Positions 8,897 through 18,156 of a DNA stretch of 18,635 bases are shown one piece after another. Within the stretch, counting starts at the first letter, position 1. Each line of letters begins with the position of its first letter. Both the position numbers and the translations under genes were made by a program. The notes beneath the pieces were generated by a model, which was not told the origin of the DNA, ran no database searches, and saw nothing but the letters and a program-made list of their open reading frames with translations. This DNA is from Stramenopiles sp. TOSAG23-2 (taxonomy: Eukaryota > Sar), in contig LT649603.1 in NCBI GenBank assembly GCA_900128395.1, positions 1 through 18,635 of the forward strand, given 5' to 3'.

Positions 8897-10990
8897 TTAA
8901 TATTCTTTTATATGTATATATATATATATATCCTCTGCAAGTCTTTTTTTCTTTTCATCAGTTACAGTAGCATTTTCATCTGGAAATTTCTCAGGCATGT
9001 TTCTCCACCAAAATTTTGGTGCAACATCATTACGCTCAATCATTTTCGCTTTATCTTTTGCAGCAGCGTCAATGTTAATTTTATATGCATTACGCTGTTC
9101 TTTTTTTAAACCAACGATATGTTTCACGCCTTCAACAGCAACAATAGCATTTGGTTTGAAAAATTGTTTGATTTTATCACCTTCTTTACCTAGTATACCA
9201 GCTGATAAGAACGAAAAAAATGCTATATCAAATAAATTCTTATATCGTTTCTTTGGTTTATTTACTAAATCAAGCATGGTCATATCCATCATAAATATTT
9301 TTGCACCTGATAATACTTCCATAATTTTCACAGCACGTTCAATAGCTGCACGTTCTTCAAATTCACGCCTTTGTTTTTCCATTTCAGTCTCTACTCGAAC
9401 TTCTTCTTCTTCTTTCTCTTCTACCTTTTCTACTACAGGTGGTTTCATTGGTTTATTGGTAACTTGTGGTGCAGGTGGTGCATTGTTGTCCTGCTCTGCA
9501 ACTGGCTTCTCTTCTTCCACAACTTCCATTTCATTTTCTTCATCATCCTCATCATCATCGGAATCATATTTACCATCACCTTGTGCTAATTGTTCTTCCA
9601 ATGATAACTCTTTCTTTTTCATTTTTTTCACAGCTGGTGTATCGATAGATTGTATTGGAGCTTCCTCGACTATTTCTTCACCTTTTTGTTCATCATCTTT
9701 TATCACTACTACATCTTCCGTTTGTTTCACTAAATTTGGCATTTCACCATCATCATTTTCTGCTTCTTTTGGATTCTCCTTCTTTGTATCATATACTTCT
9801 GTTGGTGTAATTTCAGATTGTTTATCTCCATCTACTTGATCTGCTTCATCGTTTTCATCTTCTTGTGCTGTTGGTTCATCTCCATTAATTTCTTTATCCG
9901 CCGATGTTGTTTCATTTCCACCTAAACCACTGTAAACTTCATGTTTTTTCTTCATTTTATAAATACAACCTGATTCAATTTCATATAGATATGATAGTAT
10001 ATTATGCACGGCAACTTCAACGGCATGATGGCGATGTTGCTCACTTCCAGAATCTTTATTGTAAATTTCAAATAATCCTTCGGCATTTTTATTTGGCATT
10101 TCTGAATCTATGCCAAATCCAATGAATGGACTTGTCACGATATCACACCAAAAACCACGTCGTAAATGGCTTAATCCACGTTCTTTACCTTCCGCATAAC
10201 TTGCCATGGTCCTGTTTGATTTGTTATATACTTGATCACCAAATTCATATGCTATACCACTTTGTCTCCATTCTCGATATTGTTTGATATGTATGACACT
10301 TGACAACGGGCGTACAATTTCTTGATAATCCCAATCAATGACGTTTCTACGGAAATCATACCGATCTTTGTATAACGCACGTAAGCGCTTATCACGCAAT
10401 TCTACCGTTTCAAATGGTATTTTATCATTCCAAGTTTGAAATACTTTTTGCAATTCATCGCGTGTTTTGTATTTTAATAAACTGAAATCAAATAAATCAT
10501 CCATACCACTTTCACCTTCACCATCACACAACAATTTTTCAAGTTCCTTTGATATTGTAGTGATGTATTGCTCCGTTCGTCGTTGCACCGTTGCGTTGCC
10601 ATATACTTCTAAAAATACATTGGTACGATAACGTATTGGTAGTTCCCAATCAGCTAAAATGCGAAATAATATTAAATGTCTAGCAAAACATTCAACGGTT
10701 TGTTCAGATATATAAAAATGTACTGGTCGTTTTGGATGTCTACGCCTTTGTGCCAATGTTTTGATAACATGACGCATATCCCCAGGTTGTGCTAACAACA
10801 CATTCAATGGTTCCTCCGTAGCATTTTTCTTCTTCTTTTCCTTTATTTTTTTCTTCTGTCCTTTTGTTAACGTAGCATTGCTATCACTAGTTGTTGATAT
10901 ACCATTTGCTTTATTATATACATCAATACAATCAAATGGTGGTGTGACACCCCACATGGATGATACACCCATTCCTTCACTAAATGACAT
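8897..10990 (-). CDS. DNAAF3: Dynein axonemal assembly factor 3
   Basis: DNAAF3 (PF22 in Chlamydomonas) is a cytoplasmic factor needed to preassemble axonemal dynein arms before transport into the flagellum. The N-terminal domain begins MWGVTPPFDCIDVY and continues with the conserved DMRHVIKTLAQRR..., FYISEQTVECFARHLILF and FLEVYGNATVQRR segments. The second domain has RDELQKVFQTW, YDFRRNVIDWDYQE, IKQYREWRQSGIAYEFGD, NRTMASYAEGKERG and a GFWCDIVTSPFIGFGID block. It resumes after a long insert with AKIFMMDMTMLDL, FDIAFFSFLSAGIL and VEGVKHIVGLKKEQRNAY. The insert, about 200 residues, is Glu/Asp/Lys-rich and probably disordered, making the protein (697 residues) longer than the human one. I chose the ATG at 10990 because it starts MSFSEGMG; an ATG at 11032 adds 14 residues from an oligo-T tract that looks more like leader or a 3' splice site (TTTAATAG). 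The last residues, DIYIYIHIKEY, are read from a TA repeat. Confidence 0.92.
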   Translation of the reverse strand: MSFSEGMGVSSMWGVTPPFDCIDVYNKANGISTTSDSNATLTKGQKKKIKEKKKKNATEEPLNVLLAQPGDMRHVIKTLAQRRRHPKRPVHFYISEQTVECFARHLILFRILADWELPIRYRTNVFLEVYGNATVQRRTEQYITTISKELEKLLCDGEGESGMDDLFDFSLLKYKTRDELQKVFQTWNDKIPFETVELRDKRLRALYKDRYDFRRNVIDWDYQEIVRPLSSVIHIKQYREWRQSGIAYEFGDQVYNKSNRTMASYAEGKERGLSHLRRGFWCDIVTSPFIGFGIDSEMPNKNAEGLFEIYNKDSGSEQHRHHAVEVAVHNILSYLYEIESGCIYKMKKKHEVYSGLGGNETTSADKEINGDEPTAQEDENDEADQVDGDKQSEITPTEVYDTKKENPKEAENDDGEMPNLVKQTEDVVVIKDDEQKGEEIVEEAPIQSIDTPAVKKMKKKELSLEEQLAQGDGKYDSDDDEDDEENEMEVVEEEKPVAEQDNNAPPAPQVTNKPMKPPVVEKVEEKEEEEVRVETEMEKQRREFEERAAIERAVKIMEVLSGAKIFMMDMTMLDLVNKPKKRYKNLFDIAFFSFLSAGILGKEGDKIKQFFKPNAIVAVEGVKHIVGLKKEQRNAYKINIDAAAKDKAKMIERNDVAPKFWWRNMPEKFPDENATVTDEKKKRLAEDIYIYIHIKEY
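8915..8931. repeat. TA dinucleotide repeat in the last codons of DNAAF3
   Basis: A (TA)8-like tract encodes the Tyr-Ile alternation at the DNAAF3 C-terminus. Slippage by one unit would change the frame and the last residues, but conserved sequence ends before it, so the effect should be mild. Confidence 0.8.
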
Positions 10991-11234
10991 ACTACTTGTT
11001 TTTTCGGTTCTATTAAAAAAAAACAAAAACAAAAAAAAAATAATGTTGTATTATTGATATCTATATATCTATATATATTTAGTAATACGTCTTTCCCTGT
11101 TTCTGATTTTCAATTTGTATTTTCTATTTCTTCAAATTGTTTTCTATCCAATAGTATTTGTATTTATAATATTGAAATAGTCAAAATTCGAAATTGTAAA
11201 GAAGGTGGTGGTGTGGTGATGTTTTGAAAGTCGG

Positions 11235-11258
11235 TTTTAATGATCAAAATCATTAAAA
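11235..11258. repeat. Perfect inverted repeat, 10-bp arms, 4-base loop
   Basis: The arms TTTTAATGAT and ATCATTAAAA flank CAAA. The element lies in the DNAAF3/RUVBL2 divergent region, about 245 bases upstream of the DNAAF3 start. It could be a dimeric protein-binding site or a chance product of AT-rich DNA. Confidence 0.6.
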
Positions 11259-11687
11259 TATCAGATAAGTATGTAATATATCCGTAGAGGCACAAACATT
11301 TATGTTGTTGATTTATACATTATATGCAATTATATAATATCGAATATAGTAAAATAAAAATATACATATTTTATCCACTTATCATCTATCAAGTTTATCC
11401 CATCGAATTGGCAATAATTTGTAAATTTCAGTTGTTTTTCCACGACAAAAATTCCAATTGAAATATATATATTTTTTTTAACCACAACCATTTATAAATC
11501 ATTTACTATTTCTACTATATATAGAATATCGATTGAATACAATACTATAAAAACCCATTTCTTCGATTATTATTATTACATATATGTAAATATCCATATA
11601 ACCACATCACGTATGAATAAAATGAACACGATAAATTTTGAAAACTTTTTTGCACGAGAGGTGAAAAAACCAGTGGAATATCATAGG

Positions 11688-11701
11688 ACCATGATCATGG
11701 T
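11688..11701. repeat. 14-bp perfect palindrome
   Basis: ACCATGATCATGGT is its own reverse complement and is less AT-rich than its surroundings. It sits about 300 bases before the RUVBL2 start, where a symmetric transcription-factor site would be plausible. Confidence 0.6.
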
Positions 11702-11971
11702 ATTTGTACTGATAGTATACGAACGGAATCATTTTTCAAAAAAGATTTCTTCACAACAGCAGCACAGCATAGAATAATCACACCAATACAATTGAAATGG
11801 TGATTTTATTGAATTTAATGGTTATGAATTTGAATTAGTACTAAATATTGTTTGAATACTTTTGTATGTATCATCCTGGATAACAACAGAATATTTGTAG
11901 AGAACAAGAAAACAAAATAGTTATCACAGAAAAGAGATCGTATACCATCTAATATAATAATAATTGTAGTG

Positions 11972-13417
<1,446 letters not shown>

Positions 13418-13965
13418 GTGATGTATACGTATATATATATATGTATCACATGATATATATATTTTCTATAAACATGTATATGTGTATAGGCGTTGGAGAG
13501 AATGAGACGTGTGTGTGAGGCGAGTATAAAACAACCATAAAACGTGTTCTAAAATGATTTATTTTTCAAAGAGAAGGCGTCCTGTTATATAATTGTATCT
13601 ATCCAATTTTTTACTTTATTTATTCTTCTCCCTATATATAGGAGTTAATTTGTTGTTGATCACGTGTAGAAAAAATATATAATTTCAATAGACTAATATT
13701 ATTGATATATATATCTATCTCTATTATTTTTTTTCTATTGCCAGTAGTGGTGATGGTGTTGTAATAAATAAATTCAATATAATAATAAAAGAACAACTAT
13801 ATTATTCGAATAATAGCTAATAACGGTTGATAGAAAGGAAGAAAACTAAAAAAATGAAACTGAGTATGTATGAAAAGAAATAATATTGTATCATCTAAAA
13901 GAAATCGTGTCATTGATTAAAATAGCCCATTACGTCGTCCTCCTCGTCCTCATATTCATACATCA
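13418..13965. other. Intergenic region between RUVBL2 and the RING gene
   Basis: These 548 bases hold the RUVBL2 3' end and the RING gene 5' leader. TA microsatellites occur near 13430-13460 and 13700-13712, and an AATAAA at about 13763-13768 could be a polyadenylation signal. A 69-codon frame starting at 13886 runs into the RING gene in another frame and shows no domain. I see no tRNA or other RNA gene. Confidence 0.5.
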
Positions 13966-15135
13966 ATGTCGTTGTTTGCACCATCACCACGTGAAAAAAA
14001 TAGAAAGAAACATAATGATAAACATTTTAATAATAAGCAAATTTCAGATGGAGTTTTATATGAAGAAGATGAAAGAGGATCAAATTACTTTTTAAGTTTT
14101 TTAAAACCAAGAGGTATATATGTAAAAGAGAGACGTATTGAAAAGTTATATGGGTTTATACGCACTGGAATCACATTGTCAAGTTTGGTATGGTCTGCAA
14201 ATAATTATGGATTTTTTTCCATCGTTACAATAATTATATTTGTAGTTCTACTTGCATTAATATTACCCAATGAACATGTAAAACATAATAATAATGATAA
14301 TAATAATTCTAATAGAATAACAATAAATGATACTGATAATGGATATATTTACAATCCTGCTGATTCCTATGATGATAATGGTGATGGAGACAAAGTAAGC
14401 AATCACCTTTTATTGCCAAAATCGAAACATATTCTTCCATGGCATAGCGTGATACATCAAATTGGACGGCAAACATTATTAAATGAATTCAAAGTCTTAT
14501 GTTCAGGTACTTCATGGCAAAACGAAGTACGCAATGGTCTTGTAGAAATTTTCAAAACTGGTAAAACAAAAATAAATGGTGAATATCATGAGCCACTTCT
14601 TACGCGATCCGATATGGATTGTATTGGAAAACGTTGTAAAGGAATAATTCGTAGAATAATACGACAATCTCCATGTAGTGAACGTCTTAGACAACAATAT
14701 TTAAATGAGATGGAAACATCTAAATATTTTACATGGTTACTTGATAATGGTGGACTAGGTTCTTATATTGAATTATTACCATATTCACTTGAAAATCCAG
14801 ATGATGTATTTGCTGGAGTGAATATATTAAAACCGGAACCATATTTACATAAACCTATTACATTTAGAATATGGACATTGAAAATATTTGCATGCCATGT
14901 AATAAAACGATATTTAAAGATATTAAAGAAATATCCTATTTATGATTCATTATGTGTCATTTGTAAAGAAAAAAAAGTATCGATGAGTTTTATTGGTTGT
15001 AATCATACGATTTTATGCGGACAATGTGGGCGTGAAGTATATTATTCAGAAGAAAAATGGGGAAATCAAAAATGTCCTCTTTGTCGACGTGGTATATTGG
15101 GATTAACAGATGAAAGTTTAGAAAGGGTAAGGTAG
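13966..15135 (+). CDS. Membrane-anchored C3HC4 RING-finger protein, putative E3 ubiquitin ligase
   Basis: A 389-residue protein with a C-terminal RING-HC finger: Cys330, Cys333, Cys345, His347, Cys351, Cys354, Cys370 and Cys373 (CVIC...CNHTILCGQC...CPLC), which fits the C3HC4 spacing. RING fingers of this kind recruit ubiquitin-charged E2 enzymes. A basic N-terminus is followed by hydrophobic segments at about 67-77 and 82-101, probably one or two membrane crossings, then an Asn/Asp-rich linker (106-145). Residues 155-325 form an uncharacterised region with mixed helices (LPWHSVIHQIGRQTLLNEF, WTLKIFACHVIKRYLKIL). The start is the first ATG after an in-frame stop at 13918-13920. I cannot assign it to a named RING family; the finger position is reminiscent of organelle-membrane ligases such as MUL1, but no sequence match beyond the finger is claimed. 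Confidence 0.82.
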   Translation: MSLFAPSPREKNRKKHNDKHFNNKQISDGVLYEEDERGSNYFLSFLKPRGIYVKERRIEKLYGFIRTGITLSSLVWSANNYGFFSIVTIIIFVVLLALILPNEHVKHNNNDNNNSNRITINDTDNGYIYNPADSYDDNGDGDKVSNHLLLPKSKHILPWHSVIHQIGRQTLLNEFKVLCSGTSWQNEVRNGLVEIFKTGKTKINGEYHEPLLTRSDMDCIGKRCKGIIRRIIRQSPCSERLRQQYLNEMETSKYFTWLLDNGGLGSYIELLPYSLENPDDVFAGVNILKPEPYLHKPITFRIWTLKIFACHVIKRYLKILKKYPIYDSLCVICKEKKVSMSFIGCNHTILCGQCGREVYYSEEKWGNQKCPLCRRGILGLTDESLERVR

Positions 15136-15496
15136 AGAGTGTACGGTGTGTTACAATATGATATAAATGAAGAGTGTACATGATTGTAAATTATATGGAA
15201 CATGAAGAAATCATAATTTTCGTCTTTTTAAATACAGAGACACATGCAAATGTGTGTAAATTTGTATCACTCTTTTAAAAAAAATAATTTCTATACACGC
15301 TCCTTATGAAAACCCTATATACAAACATTTAAAAAATATCTGTCATTTTCCAATTGCTTTTGTATGATGTACAAAATATCTATCTGTAAGATACGAACAC
15401 TTTTAACCCTTTACAACGAAAAGATTATATCAAATGTATTTTAACCAATCATTACACCAAATAGAAAAATAAATGTACATATAATGACGAGGAAAT
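15136..15496. other. Convergent intergenic region, RING gene and ALDH gene
   Basis: About 360 bases between two converging stop codons. They must hold both 3' untranslated regions and transcription ends. The stretch is AT-rich with short A and T runs and no reading frame of note. I see no RNA gene. Confidence 0.5.
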
Positions 15497-17166
15497 TTAC
15501 AATCCACTTTTAAGTTTCTTCACGTATAGACTTTTGACATCAACAAATTCTTTCAAACCAATTGCACCGCCACCTTCACGGCCAATACCACTTCCTTTTA
15601 CACCACCGAATGGTGCATTTTCGTTTCCGGCTAAATGTTGATTTACCCAACTCATGCCAGATTCAAGCTGTACAGCAACTTCAGCTGCTTTCTCTGCATC
15701 TGGACCCCATACGGAACCACCTAAACCATATTCAGAGTTATTTGCACGTTCCAATGCTTCATCCACATCTTTGTATTTCAAAATTGGCAATGCTAAACCA
15801 AATTGTTCTTCTTTAACAAGACGATCTTCGTCAGTCAAATCAGCAACAATGGTTGGTTTGAAGAAGTAACCACCTTCCTTGCCTGGTACGGTAGCTTTGC
15901 CACCACCAGCAACAATACGACCACCACTTTTTTTAGCATCTTCAACCAATTCGGAAATACGTTCGAATTGCATTTTATTGTTCATTGGACCATATGCAAC
16001 ACCTTCTTCTAAACCATCACCAATAGTTGCTTCACTTGCAACTTTGCCGATTTTTTGAACCATTTCTTCATATTGACTTTCATGGACAAATACACGTTTG
16101 ATTGCAACACAGGTTTGGCCAGAGTTAAACATAGCACTGCCAAAGATTTGTGGTGCAACTTCATCGAGGTTTGTTTCAGGCATAACAATTGCTGCATCGT
16201 TACCTCCTAATTCCTTTCATGGACAAATACACGTTTGATTGCAACACAGGTTTGGCCAGAGTTAAACATAGCATAACCAAAGATTTCTGGTGCAACTTCA
16301 TCAATATTAGTTTCAGGCATAACAATTGCTGCATCGTTACCTCCTAATTCCAATGTCAATTTTTTCAGTGTACCAGCTGCAGTTTGCATGATATTTTTAC
16401 CAGTTGCTGCACTACCGGTAAACGAGATATGAACAATATCTGGATGTTCAACGATCCAACGTCCAAGATCATTACCACCGGAAATAATATTCATAACACC
16501 AGGTGGAAATGCTTGAGCTGCAATTTCACCCATCATAACCGTAGTTAATGGTGTATGTGGAGATGGTTTTAATACAACCGTATTACCAGTGATTACAGCT
16601 GGGAATAATTTATTTGCTGCCATACTCATTGGGAAATTCCATGGTGTGATACCACCAACGACACCACGTGGTACGTAGTGTAATTCAACACGTCCGCGTT
16701 TATCTTCACTAACAACTTCTGGTTTTAACAAGTTTTGTTCAGATAGACCATGGCATTTACGTACAGTGGACATAACTTCACCAGTAGCAAATGCTAATGG
16801 TTTGCCTTGTTCCATTGTCAAAGCTTTTGCAAATTCTGCTTGTCGTTCTGCAAGTAAATCACCGAATTTTCTTAAACATGCAGCACGCTCTTCAAAAGAA
16901 GTTTTCTTCCATGATTTGTATGCCGTTTTTGCGGATTCAATTGCCCGTTCCAAATCAGCCTTGGATGCTTCTGGTACAGTGGTAACTGTTTAGCATAAAA
17001 TATGTGAATGTTTGATAGAGTGTTAGAGATGATATCCATTACGTATGTATATATGTATATATATATATTACTTACATGCTTTACCAGTTGCTGGGTTGAT
17101 AACATCAGCACGTGCATCACCTTCTGCATTTTGTAATTGACCATTAATTAAAATTTTAGTTGCCAT
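15497..17166 (-). CDS. Aldehyde dehydrogenase (AldA-like group), frame broken by a 137-bp tandem duplication
   Basis: An NAD(P)-dependent aldehyde dehydrogenase oxidising an unknown aldehyde to its acid. Exon 1 is 17076-17166 (30 codons, MATKILINGQ...NPATGKA, plus one base). Exon 2 starts at 16985 and completes Phe31. Motifs: TPWNFP (Asn147), VVLKPS (Lys170), ISFTGSAATG (219-225), LELGG with general base Glu243, NSGQTC with nucleophile Cys277, then EEQFGLALP, APFGGVKGSGIG and the C-terminal LKEF. LELGGNDAAIV and the C-terminal half resemble the AldA-type group rather than typical succinate-semialdehyde dehydrogenase. After VFVHE the frame runs into a second copy of Glu243-Glu287 and stops at 16207; the remainder continues in another frame (16183-15497). 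Without one copy the protein would be 480 residues, normal for the family. So as read the gene is broken, unless one copy is spliced out or is an assembly error. Confidence 0.8.
16077..16350. repeat. 137-bp direct tandem duplication inside the ALDH active-site region
   Basis: Units 16077-16213 and 16214-16350 lie end to end. They are identical except for 8 substitutions confined to the homologous 37 bases 16136-16172 (copy 2: 16273-16309). In the gene's direction the unit runs from Glu243 to Glu287, so both catalytic residues are doubled. The length is not a multiple of 3, hence the frame break. The differences change Ile/Leu, Glu/Gln and Tyr/Ser and include three synonymous sites, like differences between functional paralogues. 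An AG|GT at the same place in each unit would allow splicing of 16204-16340. Confidence 0.93.
16986..17075 (-). other. 90-bp spliceosomal intron in the ALDH gene
   Basis: On the minus strand exon 1 ends GCAT, followed by the donor GTAAGT (17075-17070). The acceptor is AAACAG, ending at 16986, and exon 2 starts TTACCACTG. Joining gives the codons GCA-TTT-ACC (Ala-Phe-Thr), exactly the GKAFTTVP reading of the uninterrupted paralogue at 18072. The intron is phase 1, very AT-rich, with a (TA)n tract after the donor and stops in frame. It is the only well-supported intron in the window. Confidence 0.92.
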
Positions 17167-17355
17167 ATTTGGATAAATATATAAAAATACAATGATGTAT
17201 ATAATATAATGTTCTTTTAAAATTGTTTTGTATGTGCATCACCTTCTGCATTTTGTAATTGACCATTAATTAAAATTTTAGTTGCCATATTTGGATAAAT
17301 ATATAAAAATACAATGATGTATATAATATAATGTTCTTTTAAAATTGTTTTGTAT
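17112..17355. repeat. Perfect 122-bp tandem duplication over the ALDH start codon
   Basis: Units 17112-17233 and 17234-17355 are identical as far as I can read. In the gene's direction each holds the last part of the 5' leader, the ATG and 18 codons. The upstream copy gives a 23-codon frame (17288-17217, ending HTKQF) that stops about 50 bases before the working ATG at 17166. Each unit contains AAG|GTGATG, so removal of 17121-17242 as an intron would leave the protein unchanged. Confidence 0.95.
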
Positions 17356-17964
17356 ATGTAATTTGTTATTTTTTTGTTTCTTTTACTAGTTTGTTCTGGA
17401 TATATTGTCGTCTGGCCATTTCCATACAGCATGTATAAGATGTTCATTCTTAGTTCTTCTAGTGGTGATCAAATCAAGAATGTCACGCGCAATTAACAAT
17501 TGGTTTTACATGCTATTACATGCTAATGCACACACTGTCCAACGCAAATTAATTAAAAAATATCTTTTTTTTCTAAAAAAAGCACAAAAGTGCATGCCTT
17601 GCATGATGGTTATATACATTAGGGTTTTTTTTGATAAAACATAGTTAAATAACCCTGTAAAGAATGAAATGAGGATGATGTTTGACCTAATATTGAACAC
17701 TATTGTTGGCGTTCAATAGGGATCTGGACCAAAACCTCCTTATCCTCTCGAAAAATTATTTATTCTTTTTTTGTAAATTCATTTTACCTTTTTATTATGT
17801 ATAAAGATTCACTAGCTTATGTACTGGTGTATAGAAAAGAGAGTATTATAACCAGAGAACAAAAAAACAAATTAATACCTATACAAAAGGTTACATTTAT
17901 TTATATATAGATATATTATATTCAAAACAACGTACATTTTATAAAACAAAAGACACAAAAAAAA
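17356..17964. promoter_or_regulatory. Divergent intergenic region between the two ALDH paralogues
   Basis: About 610 bases with no convincing gene. It must hold both ALDH promoters. A less AT-rich stretch at about 17397-17535 opens a 79-codon frame (17405-17644, plus) with no recognisable domain; it may be a remnant of unknown origin. An 8-bp inverted repeat with a 12-base loop lies at 17691-17718 (TATTGAAC/GTTCAATA). Small hairpin-capable strings sit near 17582-17605 (GCAC-AAAA-GTGC, CATGC-CTT-GCATG). Confidence 0.45.
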
Positions 17965-18156
17965 AGTAATAAAAAATGGCAGCAAACAGATTATTAATTG
18001 GCGGAAAATTAATACTTGCAGAAGGTGGTAGAGTTAGTGATGTTATCAACCCTGCTACAGAGTAATAAAAAATGGCAGCAAACAGATTATTAATTGGCGG
18101 AAAATTAATACTTGCAGAAGGTGGTAGAGTTAGTGATGTTATCAACCCTGCTACAG
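17965..18156. repeat. Perfect 96-bp tandem duplication over the second ALDH start codon
   Basis: Units 17965-18060 and 18061-18156 are identical as read. Each holds about 11 leader bases, the ATG and 28 codons. The first copy yields a 29-codon frame (17976-18065) ending at a TAA seven bases before the ATG of the second copy at 18072. Each unit contains CAGAAG|GTGG, so removing 18025-18120 by splicing would restore one continuous coding start. Confidence 0.95.

Noticed and set aside
8997-9839. 280-codon Ser/Phe-rich frame on the plus strand
   Set aside because: It is antisense to the Glu/Lys-rich part of DNAAF3; GAA/GAG/AAA codons read backwards as TTC/CTC/TTT give the Ser/Phe bias. No domain.
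13886-14095. 69-codon frame overlapping the start of the RING gene
   Set aside because: Out of frame with the RING protein, no domain, and the RING frame has its own clean ATG after an in-frame stop.
15497-17166. ALDH region as bacterial contamination or recent bacterial transfer
   Set aside because: A proper spliceosomal intron with GTAAGT/CAG in the right codon, and the same AT-rich style as neighbouring genes, argue for a resident eukaryotic gene.
16077-17355. CRISPR-like or satellite array
   Set aside because: Each duplication has only two copies with no spacers, different unit sequences and coding content; these are local tandem duplications in a eukaryotic gene.
17405-17644. 79-codon plus-strand frame between the ALDH genes as a possible transposase fragment
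   Set aside because: No catalytic motif or terminal repeats recognisable; kept only as a low-interest compositional island.
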